From Petrolisthes cinctipes (Eukaryota; Arthropoda; Malacostraca; Decapoda; Porcellanidae): a stretch of 64,000 nt of DNA. The notes below the pieces were generated by a model that made no database searches, was not told where the DNA came from, and saw only the letters and a list, made by a program, of their open reading frames with translations. The translations under genes and the position numbers were made by a program. Shown here one piece after another: positions 12,507-24,282 of this stretch (positions are counted from its first letter, which is position 1; each line of letters starts with the position of its first letter). The stretch is taken from assembly GCA_033782935.1 (NCBI GenBank), contig JAWQEG010001541.1, positions 310,001 to 374,000 on the forward strand. Direction: 5' to 3'.

Positions 12507-14447
12507 ATGAACAGGCGAGATAGTCAAATTGCTCTACGAGGGCAGCAGATTGTCGGCCTCCGAGAAGGTGGACACAGTATTCGAGCTATTGTCAACCATC
12601 TTGCTATTTCACCTACAACAGTTGCTAAGTGGATTAGACGATGGGAAGAAAGTGAAGATCTTACTGACTTGCGTAAGTACTACAAAGATACTTGCTGTAT
12701 ATGTATTTATATAACCCCATATTCTTATTACCAAACCTCTTCACACAAATATCGGTGAAATCTCTCCACCCTGAAACAATTTGTTCAGGGTGGAGAGATT
12801 TCATCAACATTTGTGTTAAGTGGTTCAGTACTGAGGATATGTGGTTATAAAATCTAAAGTCCTACTCTGCATTGAATGTTTGTATGGTATACTTGCTGTA
12901 GCTAGACTATTACGGTATATTTTTCAATCGTGTTTTTGTTCAATTACTACGTTATATTCGGTGTTCTTATCAGGAATCTACAATACTGAATGTAAAAATT
13001 CCGGTTTATGCATGTAATGGTAACTTTATAGCCCTATTCAGTGTTTTTTAACAGGCCCCAGTATGAAAGAGTAGCTATAAATATGTGTACACAATACTTG
13101 TATTTACGACATGGAACTCCTTAGTTAGTGTATCATGTAAGAAAGAAACAAGAATATAACTGTGCCTGAACTATTCATTTATAGCAAGGAGACCCCGACC
13201 AAGAGTAACGACACGTCAGGAGGATGACAGAATTATACAAGCCGCTCATGAGTACCCATTAAGGACCGCTGTGGAACATCGAGATCAACTAGAATTGCAG
13301 GTGTCTGTTAACACTATCCGGAGACGGCTTCATGGTGCTGGAATACACCATAGGATTCCTGCAAAGGAGACCCTCACAAATGCACACCGTGGAGGCCGGC
13401 TCGCATTCGCCACGCAGCATGTCGATAAAGAACTCGACTTCTGGTCCAGGGTGGTATTCACTGATGAAAAAACCTTCAGATCCTCTCATCATGGACGGAA
13501 ACATGTGTGGAGGATGGATAACACCAGGTATTGTTTTATGTCTTCAAAGACAGCAACTCTGATAAGAAAACAAGGGGTCTAGCAAACTGAATAAATCTAG
13601 CTTTTGGAAGCACTAAATGTATTTTACTAGTCCGTCATTAACAATCTGCTGCATAGTTTACAATATAGGTAATAATTCTTAGTTAAATATTAATTTTTAA
13701 TAAAATATGGCATCTCCATATCTGTGAACACACACACACACACAACGTGGATCTATTAACTTGTCAAAATATAATTAATCTTATCTTCCATTAATTCCAA
13801 ATTGCTGATTACCAATTTTACAGGCAAAAGACACAACCTGATCTTCTTACTGTAGTTTTACCCACCCATATAAACTATGGAGGTTAGTGCATTATTTTAA
13901 CTAATACTTTATATATTTCTAGGTATGAGCGTCCCCACATATTTGAGGAGACAAGGAGTGTCCACGTAGTGTGCAATGTATGGGGATGGATCTCCATATA
14001 TGGTGTAGGTAATGTCACGAGACTGGAGGGACGGTTTACGGCTCAGGCATACTTGAGGATACTGCAGGATTTATATCTCCCTTCCCTACAAGAACGGAAC
14101 TTCCCCTTTCCCCCTTTCCTGCTGGCCCTATCATATTTGTCAAAGATCGTTGCCCAGTTCACACGGCACGAGCAGTTCGGGAGTGGTTCGCTGGTCAAGA
14201 AAACCTACAAATGTTGGAATGGCCCAGTAAAGGTTGTGATTGCAACCCGATAGAAAATATTTGGGCAAATATGGTTAATACATGGGAGGCAGAGCAAGAG
14301 AGAACAGCAGATATGTTGATGGCTCACGTTAATCGCGTGTGGGAAGGATACCGCAACAAACCACACCTTGTGAGAAGTATAGTGTCCTCTATGCCTGAGA
14401 GACTACGTGAGGTAATAGAGAAACAAGGTGGATGGACCCATTATTGA
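12507..14447 (+). pseudogene. Tc1-like transposase gene with two introns, one frameshift
   Basis: Three exons give a normal-length Tc1 transposase (about 340 residues). Exon 1 (12507-12672) encodes a helix-turn-helix (SIRAIVNHLAISPTTVAKWI). Intron 1 is 12673-13184, GTAAGT...TAG. Exon 2 (13185-13527) carries the second DNA-binding region (SVNTIRRRLHGAGI) and the first catalytic aspartate in VVFTDEKTF. Intron 2 is 13528-13922, GTATTG...TAG. Exon 3 (13923-14447) carries the second aspartate in IFVKDRCPVHTA and the glutamate in CNPIENIW, 35 residues apart, a DD34/35E-type triad. Splicing keeps the frame at both junctions. A one-base shift in the C/T run near 14110-14121 breaks exon 3. The start ATG at 12507 precedes the HTH by a normal distance. 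I found no flanking TIRs, so it is either an old copy or a host-captured gene later damaged. Confidence 0.85.
12743..12815 (+). repeat. Perfect 20-bp hairpin with outer stem inside intron 1
   Basis: 12756-12775 pairs perfectly with 12784-12803 around an 8-base loop. After a small internal loop, ACACAAAT (12743) pairs with ATTTGTGT (12808). The total is about 73 bases, the size and shape of a pre-miRNA-like hairpin or a miniature inverted repeat. Confidence 0.7.
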
Positions 14448-14462
14448 GACATTAAAAAATAA

Positions 14463-14558
14463 ATATAAAGAACTGTTTAATCAATTTGTTTTCCTTACTG
14501 AATGTAAATATAAAGAACTGTTTAATAAATTTGTTTTCCTTACTGAATGTATTTATCT
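14463..14558. repeat. Two tandem copies of a 48-bp unit
   Basis: AAATATAAAGAACTGTTTAA is followed by TTTGTTTTCCTTACTGAATG, repeated twice with about one mismatch, right after the transposase stop codon. Confidence 0.85.
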
Positions 14559-15023
14559 ATTTGTTTATATTTACAGTGGATTACTAAGTCACCCAAAAAG
14601 ATGGCAATTAATTTAATGGAGAAAAAATATAGGTTGAGGTAATAAAACATTTGTCACTAAAATGTCACTGATACTTGAATGCAAGGTTCTCATTATGGAC
14701 AGTTAAATTCTACCTGTAAATCGTGTGTTATAATTCAGGAGGGACATTTACACACACATCATATTACATCCTCTGGTCTGGTTTGAGCCTCTCCACAAGT
14801 GAGGGAATTGGCATCCTCTACCAAATCCTACTCGGTTTTGTCTCTTTCTGATTCATGACATTTTAATATTCCTTCTGACTACAGTAATCACATACACCCG
14901 ACCTCTTTCTAAAGGCGCATCAACACAAAGAGACACTGTCTGAGCATACACCAGACAAAAGTGAGCCAGAAGCAGGTGAATAACACTGGACGGTAAAAAA
15001 ACAAACAAACTCGTTTTTGTCTG
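14559..15023. other. Unassigned spacer leading into Harbinger repeats
   Basis: No gene is seen. GGCGCATCAACACAAAGAG near 14914 loosely mirrors AATCAACACAAGCATAA (complement near 15835-15851), suggesting that the outer inverted repeat reaches this far. Confidence 0.35.
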
Positions 15024-15822
15024 TTTATACGATCGAGCACTACGGAACAAGCATATTTCTCTCTCTTCTTTGCAGTGTTACCAGATGATTCATTTCCTGG
15101 CTGTCTCCACGCTGTAAAGGCCGTATCACACGGTCGCTCTTTTCCTGCGACATCGTGTCCTGCGACACCATTTTCGACATGTCGCGGGAAACAATGGCAC
15201 ACGGCAAATTCTCAAGAAAGACAACAACGACGACCGACGACACCACGCGGGACAACCAAAACACTGTCACAAAAGCGAAATCCCCAAGGATGGACGCCAT
15301 TAACCGAGCAATTTTAACTGTTGGAGCATGTGCAATTGTTTCTGAAGAAGAAGAGGAAAGAGGTTTGGACCAGGCGGCAGGCGAAAGCAGAAACGTAAAC
15401 AAACCTCGAAATCAAATCAATGTTCCAGAACATGCTCATATTTAACAGTTAAATTTGGCGTATATAATATATAAGATCTAGGAATACAATTTCTATATTC
15501 AAATAATGATACCTAACACTACTTAAATCATAATATGCCATAATAATATATTGCATACAATATTATTCCCTATAGACTTTCAACGACTTTCTCCCTGTCG
15601 CAAGAAATCCCCGAGAGTTTTCGATAGTTTCCGTGGACACCTCGTCGTCCGAAATCTCCCGTTTCCCGCGACATGTCGTCGAAAATGGTGTCGCACGACA
15701 CGATGTCGCAGAAAAAAGTGCTCGGGTGATACCCGCTTTATGCTCGCCACACACCTACCAAACTTGTTTACTGGAATGGGTTTTCGTAACAGTGTATGCC
15801 CGTAGAGCAGTGCTCGATCGTG
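15024..15822. mobile_element. Nested PIF/Harbinger-type inverted repeats
   Basis: An inner inverted repeat pairs about 15117-15192 with 15661-15740. Both arms carry TGCGACATCGTGTC, GCGACACCATTTTCGAC and ATGTCGCGGGAAAC, and end in GTATCAC with TAA/TTA at the edges. An outer pair (about 15024-15055 and 15790-15822) shares ACGATCGAGCACT. TIRs rich in such TGCGACAT-type motifs and three-base TWA targets are usual for PIF/Harbinger elements. The central DNA has only a transposase N-terminus remnant. Confidence 0.6.
15293..15445 (+). pseudogene. Possible Harbinger nuclease N-terminus
   Basis: The frame from the ATG at 15293 reads MDAINRAILTVGACAIV followed by an acidic run (SEEEEERG) and a basic stretch. 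That layout resembles the start of Harbinger-type DDE nucleases. It lies between the Harbinger inverted repeats and stops after about 51 residues, with no catalytic domain. Context is the main support. Confidence 0.35.
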
Positions 15823-15838
15823 TGGACGGCCTTAAATT

Positions 15839-16159
15839 ATGCTTGTGTTGATTGGGCCTACCACACCCTGTCAAACATGTCAAAAACAAGCGAGGAGAAC
15901 GGTCTGTTACAAAATCCTCCCTCCCCTACCAAGGGGTCGAGAGTCCCTGGGAATGGCTTCGGTCACCCGGGCAATTACCACATCCCTCACAACTCGGCTA
16001 CACATTCTTTCCACCACCAAGAAATATTCTCAGGCTGTCATTTCTCGGCTTCTTGCCGGAGACATTGAAATTAATCCTGGACCCATTTACAAATACACAT
16101 ATCAGACCTGCTCAAAACCCATCACATCTAGTAAACAGACAAAGGGTTCTGTTCAATGA
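15839..16159 (+). pseudogene. LINE N-terminal segment carrying a 2A-type motif
   Basis: This open frame contains AVISRLLAGDIEINPGP, with GDIEINPGP at 16058-16084, matching the D(V/I)ExNPGP core of 2A ribosome-skipping peptides. In the family, 2A causes release of the upstream peptide at the G/P junction while translation continues. Such motifs are known at the N-termini of several non-LTR retrotransposon ORFs. The downstream residues include CSKPITSSKQ. The frame ends at 16159, and the endonuclease follows in other frames, so this copy cannot make a full polyprotein. Its left limit is uncertain because it abuts the Harbinger repeats. Confidence 0.6.
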
Positions 16160-18690
16160 AACTCTTGAACAAACTGGACCCACTTCACATGTACGTCACT
16201 TGCCTCCAGAAAAAACTACACAAACACATGGACCTGTCCCACATGTCCCATACTTCTACTATAACAGCACCTTACCCTCACTCCCACCTCTATCACCCTC
16301 ACTTCATACACCATCACCCCTACCACCATTATCTCCATCCCCTCACTGACTCCTCACCCCCGTGCACCAACACACAACATTAACATACTTCAATTAAACA
16401 TAGATGGCATCAACACAAAAATACAACAACATACACATTGGCATCTTACAAAGAACAAGATTACGCAACACATAAAACACCTACATTTCCCAATTTCACC
16501 ACCATCAGCCAAGACCTGGCCTACAGCAATGGCGTTGGACTCGCCACCCTAGTCCACAAATCCCTTAAATATAAAGAATTCAGTGCACACCAACTCTCTT
16601 CCTCCCCCATCAAGGAAATTCAAGCCTTCATAGTACCCACTGGCAAAACAACAAGTATTACAATACTTGATCTATACATCCTCCCTAATGCCTGCCCGAC
16701 AGTTCCCCATAATTTTTCACCACAGATCCAACAAATCACTAACCAACCTGATCTCATCCCGAGTGGTGACTTCAACGCAAAGACGTTGGTCTTGCAAGTC
16801 AACAACCCAGACATAGACAGAGGGTTTGAAATCCTTTCTCGAATGGACATCCTCATCACATTAAAAAAAACACTCACCAACACCACGACATCCCTCACCA
16901 AGCTCTCTGCCAATAATCACCACCTTCTGCACCCTAACCTCGCCCCCAGAACGTCATTGATAGTGGTGAGAACCCATGGCTCTGACCATCTCCCAATCAT
17001 AATCATCACAAAACAAGAATCACTCCAACTGACAACAGACACACTAACTACAAAAGAGCCAACTGGGAAGTCTTTACTACCGAATCAGAATAACATTTTG
17101 AATGGTACACCCATCACAAACATAAACAATGTTGTACAAATTTTCAATAGAATTATAGAAAACGCAGACAAACAAAACAACCCTAGAGGCAACAGAAGAA
17201 AACACAACCCCAACTTTACACTAGAAATTCAAGGCCTCATCATCAGACAATTAAACAATTATACTCACATTCGCAATTCTTCTGGCACAGCAAATATAAA
17301 CACTAATTACAAACACTATTAAAGAACATAAAACACTTTGGCAATAGTTTGACACACTTTATCACAAAAACACCAGCAAAGTCTACAAAACTCTAAGACA
17401 GCATCACACAGTCCAACAGCAACACTACACAATCATATGAAGCTATCATAAGAACAGACACTATACCCTCAAATAAATAAGCAAACATCCTCATCCACCA
17501 TTTCTCTCATGTCAGCCACCTTCACCCTAAAGACCGACGAGTTACCAGACGTAAGACATTTCCCCCACTGACCCAGACTAAGCACCATTCACAAACTGTC
17601 AGACGAATCACATCATCCACAACCTCCAGCACTCATCTACCCGTGGCCCTGACAACATCGGTAACATAGCCTACACCTTGGACCACAAGGCATACAAACA
17701 CTCTCTAACATAGCAAACTACAGCCACTCGCACAACATCTAATGGCATGGAAATATCATCACTATCCCCAAACCCAGCAAAGATCCCACACTACCTTTAT
17801 CTCATCACCCTCCTTTGCACCACATCCATAGTTACGCCTCTTCATTAGTCTAATCACACCATACATTCCCCTTGCATCCTCACATGGTTTCAGACCACTA
17901 CACTCAACGAACACTTTTCCCATATACATCACACAAATAATCTCTGATGGCATCAACTCTGATAGACCCCCCCCCCCCACGCAGAACACTCCTCGCCACA
18001 TTGAACATCAGCAAAACATTCGATGCCATCCCCCGCCACAACCTCACAATCTGAACATACAACACAAACATGCATAACACAAAAATATGGCTAACAAATT
18101 CTTGGGAGGAAAGTAGCCCAGGTTACAATTGCTGGTCAGTCATCTAATATATATATCACCAACGGTGTCCCCCCAAGGATCTGTATTGTTACCCACTTTT
18201 TTTCAATTTATGCATGCATGACCTACCAACGCCCCAGACACCACAAATACATGTAGCATCCTACGCAGACGAGTTATCACACACACATGCAGACACAGCC
18301 ACTCGCATCATCCAACCCTACCTCGACACACCACAAACATAACACCACAAAAAAAAAAAAAACTTAGTACCCAACAAGTCAACTGTCACTCTTCTCACAA
18401 ACAGGAACGCTGAACACCGCTACACACCTCACCTCACCATAAACACACCTATACCACACACTCATAATACTTGGCACAACAAAACACATCTGTCATTCAA
18501 ACAACACAATCATCAAAAACAAATACATGCAAAGACTTAATGCCCTCAGATCACTTGCCAGCACAACATTTGAACACAAAGAAACCACAACCACAGTGTA
18601 CAAACAATATATCCGATCAGTGATGGATTATGCAAGCCACCAACTCTTGCCTTAAACCTCACCAAGACTCGTCCCAAGACTCAACACCCT
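16160..18690 (+). pseudogene. LINE copy 1: decayed endonuclease and RT
   Basis: Continues the 2A-bearing LINE. After an A/C-rich proline/threonine-type linker, NILQLNIDG near 16380 marks the start of an APE-type endonuclease. The open frame 16438-17322 (294 residues) contains LIPSGDFNAKTL (catalytic aspartate region) and THGSDHLPIII near the C-terminal SDH motif. RT follows in broken frames: SSTRGPDNIGN near 17635, ITLLCTTS near 17808, and SYADELSHTHAD near 18260, where the motif C YADD reads YADE. Many stops and shifts occur. The 3' part ends at about 18690, where the large inverted-duplication arm begins. A second copy, in the same orientation, lies at 48.2-51.0 kb. Confidence 0.8.
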
Positions 18691-19384
18691 TCCCAATAGC
18701 AGTCAGTCTCCTGGATGGGTATGAGGAAAGTACAACATTAATAGTTTGTGGGGGGGAATAGAATTCAGGATAGTGAAGCTAAGAAAACACCTGTTTGAAG
18801 AAATAGAATAAGAAAGAAGAATATTGTGAACATACTTTTCAAAACTATAAGTTTTCATGAAAATAATTTAGTCAGGTACTGGTAATGTGAAAAATTTTCA
18901 TGTGTTTTATGGCCATTGGCAGTATGTTGGAGTGGGACGTGTTGGTTGTTCCCTCGTTCAAGTATTGACAAGGCTCCATTGTGATGTTGGCTTCGGTAAG
19001 TATAATATTGTTCATAAGTATTATAAAGTTAGTGTTCTTATGATATGATACAGGAAACAGAATTTGGAAGAAATGAATGATAATGCAAGGGGTTAATAGT
19101 TTAAATAAACAGGAAGATTAATTAATATCGATAAAAGATGTTGAATTTTAGTCAAGTGCGTGACAAAAAGAATAAATAGTAAAAGTAGTTTAAATGTAAT
19201 GAAGATATCTTGAGATGAATTTGATATTTAATAAAAGAAAAGTTAATGACAGTTAAAAATAGGAAGCCTAATAAGTATGAGAGAAAAGTGATGATAATTA
19301 AAAAAATAGTGAAGGGTATTATAAAGATGTAGGCTTTATATTAATAATGGTCGCATAAAAAAAATGGATGTAAACGAACTTATG

Positions 19385-19395
19385 GAGCCGACTGT
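19385..19395. repeat. Single TACAGTCGGCT-type transposon end
   Basis: GGAGCCGACTGTA here (and TACAGTCGGCTCC at about 45509 in the other arm) resembles a Tc1-type TIR end with TA. I could not find its partner end, so it may be a solo or decayed terminus. Confidence 0.4.
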
Positions 19396-20489
19396 ATATG
19401 TGTATTGTGTGCGAGAGTGTGGTAACAACTTATATTAATTGCTTCTGTAACTCATAATAGTTACCAAATACTATAGGAGTTGTTGAATGTTTCTAATGAT
19501 GATGTTTGTAATTGCAGGTGGTGAAGAAAGTGGTTTGATGCGCCAGTACACACACCCAGTCTTCATTGTATTGGGTGGTACAGCATTGTGCGGATACGTG
19601 TACTGGCGCCGGGCTACACTCTCCTGAACACACACACACACACACACACCCTGTACCAGTAGTGGGGGTGTGAGCCTTTCAGTGTGCTGGGTACGGTTGG
19701 CCACACGAATTCTTACACAGGCTATATGGAAAGAGAGGTCATTATTCTGGAAGTACTGCAATGAATGTTCTACCAAGAGCCTCAGTGATTGCTGGATAAC
19801 AAACCTAATAATATTAATAATGTTGTATTGCAGTTACATAGTGTTACATTTTCTGTATGTTGTAAACCCTGGAAAACCATTGTGTATGTATGAATTGTTG
19901 TGGCCAATAGTACGTGTATATATATGTGTGTGTGTGGAGCTGTGTTTGGGTGGAAGTGACCCCCTTCCCCCTTGGTGCTGGGGACCAAGGGGGGAAGTAT
20001 TACACTCTGCAGTTACCTGAAGGAACCCCGTTGGGCCCCCTTATAATTATGAGGGGGGCCTGGGGGTGTCCTGAGGGGACATGCATGAGTCATCTCCAAT
20101 CTTGTATTGAAGTAGCATATCGTTACTTTGATATGCCCGAATACGAATTTCAATTTTTTTTTTTTTTTTTTTTTTTAATATTTTTGGCGGGATGATCCTG
20201 GTTGGGTTCCGGAGAGTCTTCGGAGTATGAAATAAAAGGAATAGAATGTATTAAGGTATCTCGAAAGAAAATGAGTTGTTTGTTTTGTATCCTGGTATAT
20301 AAAAGATTGAGAAATGGAATGATTTGTTACTATACGAAAAAATTAACGACAGGAGTCCTAGAAATGTTGGTGTTCCATAGGTGTGTGTGTGTGTGTCTGG
20401 TATGGGCTGAGGTAGGTCTAGATTACAGATGTGAAAACTCGGCCAGAGAGAGGGAGATACAGTACATAGAAATAGAGTATATAGATGTA

Positions 20490-20531
20490 CAGTCTGCCTC
20501 AGGAATTCATCTACACCATTGTGACATCAAG
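20490..20531. mobile_element. Truncated family-D MITE
   Basis: About 42 bases starting CAGTCTGCCTCAGGAATTC after TA at 20488-20489. They match one end of the complete copy at 43992-44202. The rest is missing, and the break coincides with the 2.9-kb difference between the arms. Confidence 0.7.
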
Positions 20532-20641
20532 GTAATAAAGCACAACACGTGTATGATTTTGCACCACCTCATAATTATAATTGAGGGGTTGAATTGATAT
20601 AACATGTTATATGATTATATTTTGATTTGATTGTGCCTGTA

Positions 20642-20812
20642 CATTCGTGATACATAATTTCTGACCAGAGTGTGAGGAGCAGAAAGCTTCGAATCGTCTG
20701 GTATTGCTCATTTTCCCACCCAGTACACCTATAGAGGCTGAGTTCGAATGCAGGGTACCGTATGTATGGTGCCTGTCGGTCGTCTCTGCTCAGGGATTAC
20801 GTATCACGAGTG
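20642..20812. mobile_element. Family-B MITE (left-arm copy)
   Basis: Flanked by TA on both sides. The ends carry CA(C/T)TCGTGATAC and the reverse complement of CACTCGTGATACGTAATCCC. This copy corresponds in position to 40968-41142 in the other arm. Confidence 0.85.
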
Positions 20813-21327
20813 TACATTAGAGCTTCTTGATTTCTCCAAAGTAGGCCAGGAAACAAACAACACCAGATGAACAAAAATAATGGTGGCCTGTTGCTTGGAA
20901 TAATTTGGAAGAATCAGATGCTTCACATTAACCAACACTGCACTACTCTCCCCTTTTCGTTGGAATTGATAACTTGTATTATAGAAATTAAAAGAAAGCT
21001 TAAATCAGAAGGCAGGATATACAAAGCTTGAAACATAACAGTGTCTCTATATGGGCTGCTACTGTACAATTGTTTTAACTATTTATTTGTTTATTGCCTT
21101 CCCCTTCAATCTTTACTCTGGTCATGTGTGTTTGATCAATATGACATAACAATTATAAGGAATAATTTACAAGTACAGAAAATAATTCTGCCATAACTAC
21201 ACCAATGAGTGAACCAGACAATGAATATACAAATCCACAATACATAATAACAACACTTCCTTAACCAGTGCACTAAATATAAGTCAAGTTACTGTTATAC
21301 ATATCAGACAATAACTCCACAATGGTA

Positions 21328-21543
21328 CAGTTGGACACTGTAATGGGTGGTACAGCCCAGGTGAAAGATACTTGTCCCATTTGAGTAACCAGAGTGTATT
21401 ATCAGGTAGTTGCTTTTTATTACCATCCTCAATACTGACTTCTGCCCCTGATGATGTCTCCTATATGGCACTAAGGAACTTGATATTGGGAGAAATTGAC
21501 CATCTTTCACTTGGGCTGTACCACCCATTCATGTGTCCAACTG
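21328..21543. mobile_element. Family-A MITE, copy 1
   Basis: TA-flanked, 216 bases, with ends CAGTTGGACACTGTAATGGG continuing into TACAGCCCAGGTGAAAGAT and its inverse. It occupies the same site as 40058-40274 in the other arm, so it predates the duplication. Confidence 0.9.
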
Positions 21544-21841
21544 TACAATAACAACGTTTTCTTAACCAGTGGGCTAAATTTAACTAAATATAAGTCAAGT
21601 ACTCTTAAGGAATAAATGGGCCATATTCAAGAACATTCGTGGTGCATACGATGGTTGGTACAAAGTCACCATACACAAACAAACAACAGAGCCATCGTAC
21701 CGGTACCACACCATCATCAACACCACGGATGTTCTTGAATAAGACCCAATGAATGAATGGTCAGGTAGGAGTGTTGTTGTTAATATGTGTGATTGATTGA
21801 TATTAGGTGCCGCAACAGCGAGGTCATATAGCGCCATGAGA

Positions 21842-21879
21842 GAGAGAGAATATGTGTATGTGTGAGTGGATATAGTTTT

Positions 21880-21938
<59 letters not shown>

Positions 21939-21990
21939 TGTGTGTGTGGATAGAGCTTTAGAAGAGAGAGAGTGTGTGTGGATATAGCTT

Positions 21991-22033
<43 letters not shown>

Positions 22034-22054
22034 GAGAGAGAGAGAGAGAGGAGA
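21842..22054. repeat. (GA)n microsatellites
   Basis: Long GA tracts at about 21882-21934 and 22000-22050, separated by related GTGTGTGTGGATA-containing sequence. The equivalent CT tract in the right arm (about 39640-39760) has been split by a LINE insertion. Confidence 0.95.
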
Positions 22055-22104
22055 CAGCTGTAGGAGAGTGAGAATGTGAGAGTGTTGTTATGTGTGATGC
22101 CCTC

Positions 22105-22106
<2 letters not shown>

Positions 22107-22141
<35 letters not shown>

Positions 22142-22148
22142 TAATAAT
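22107..22148. repeat. (TAA)n microsatellite
   Basis: About 13 ATA/ATT-type triplets. The matching right-arm site has far fewer units (about 38468-38482). Confidence 0.9.
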
Positions 22149-23517
22149 TATCTCACCATTTACAGTAGTGATGTCAGTCAGTGATGAGGTGCGAATGTGA
22201 TGATGCATTTCTGGCGTGTCTTCATAACCACTTCACTTCACAACCTGCAATACAACCCAAGTAAACATAAGTGTCATATTATATTCAATCAACTAGTTCT
22301 TTCCTCAATAAATTCCCAACACTCTTTTACCCGCACTCTGAAAAGTTAGGCACACACAAATGACATTCAATCTCTTCATTACTTTTACTTATACTTTTGC
22401 CACGTTAAATTAAAAACTGTAGACCCTTGATACACAATAAATATATACTGTTTTTATATTTCTTATTTATACCTTACTCTGGTCTTTATTTGCATTATAT
22501 TTTCTTTATTTTTATCATGGTTTTCCACTAAAAGTAGGTCCTCTATGTAAGATGACTGAATTTTGCATAGGACCTATTGCTTTTAAGACAGGCCCAGCAG
22601 ACCACTTACTTAGTCTGTATATGGTAATGAAGAACAAAACCCTGGGAAAATATTTGGTGGTCATCAATGAGTGACTGAGTGAATACAAGTTGTTGTTGTC
22701 GTTGTTGTTATTGATGTTCTCCCGGGGAAGAATGGCCTCCTGCCCCACAGACCCCTGTACACTCTGGTCGCAGTTACCACAAGAGCTACAAGTGGGGCCG
22801 CACCTTCCATGAGACCAGCCCTGAAGGGACCATAAGGAGGAGGGAGTTTACACTGCTGTATGCAAAGGGAAATACACCCCCTGTGTGCTGGCGGTCCACA
22901 CAGCAGTGAAAAAAATAGAAAATAGCCTCCGGTTGCAGTACACCTCACGTGTATTTTTAATCCATGTGACCAGATCTCGTCAAATCCACAAGAAAGTGAC
23001 CAGATCCTACAACAATCTTTATTCGAGCCCTGTGGAGGATGACTAATATTCACAGAGAATAATGTCAGCCCCACCTGGGTAGAAGTGGATACAAGTAGTT
23101 ATTTATTGTATCTCCAGGGTTCACAGTATTACTATATTATGGTACAAATTATAAATAAATACTTTATTATAGAGGTATATTTATCCAATCAACAATAATT
23201 GTGCTTCTCACTGTGGCCAGGGGCAGACTAATTTAAGTCTCCGAGTTGGTGAATACCCCGGGCCAAGTCAAATTCCAACTTCATAATGAGTAGGGTACCA
23301 TACTTAATAATATTATAACTAGTTGAAGTCCACCTTTTCTTTCTAACTCAACAGTACGGTGTTTATAAAACACTAAACTATCAACACAAAGTAAACCAAC
23401 ATTCAAATTACCTGGTACACTTTTATTGTTAAGCTCGCCTCCCTATCGCTACTAAACTATGGATAAAAATACACACACAAAAGAAAGAAAACAACAAACA
23501 CACAAAAAGAAGAAATC

Positions 23518-23555
<38 letters not shown>

Positions 23556-23686
23556 AAGGAAAACAACACACACACAAAAAACACAAATTTTCCGCTCTTC
23601 GGTAGATTGGTTTGATTGTGTGAGAGGTTGATTGTGGTGGAGTGGTTTTTGTGGCAGGTGTTTGGCTCCACCATGACATCCCACTG

Positions 23687-23868
<182 letters not shown>

Positions 23869-23975
23869 TAGCTGCTCCGCCGCCCTTCGGGCGGCTAGGA
23901 GCCGCTAGCTCCTGCGGAGGGCTGGCGGCCTGCGGCCGCCCTTCCACCGCCCTTCGGGCGGTTTGGAGCAGATCG
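23869..23975. repeat. Cluster of GC-rich hairpins
   Basis: Four self-complementary units lie in about 100 bases: CCGCCCTTCGGGCGG twice, GGAGCCGCTAGCTCC, and GGCGGCCTGCGGCCGCC. They are set in strongly AT-rich surroundings. Confidence 0.9.
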
Positions 23976-24282
23976 GGTGGTGGGTGGATAGAAGGAAGGG
24001 AAGGAGGGAAGGAAGAGGGAGAGGGAGGGATGGTTTAGTGGTTAGATAAAATAAATGGATGGATGGATGAATAGTAATAGAGGTGGGTGGGTGAATAATT
24101 GGAGGTATTAGTCGTTTTCAAATGTTTATTATATCAATCTTTCTCCCTCATTCAATAACTCCATCATTCTAATATTAGCATAATTAATAATATTTCCTTC
24201 TTTTTCTATTAATTGCGTCACTAAGCATTTTACTGAAGTGCCTCCTGGTAAACGACATTTTTCACGACTCCGGTTGACGACA

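Noticed and set aside
19670..20020. 116-residue ORF in the left arm
   Set aside because: The right-arm counterpart does not keep the same frame once MITE H is removed, and it runs through low-complexity GT sequence.
22664..23074. 136-residue minus ORF (and its partner at 37323-37816)
   Set aside because: The two arms carry frame-altering differences, the ORF includes a GTT/CAA microsatellite, and no domain is recognised.
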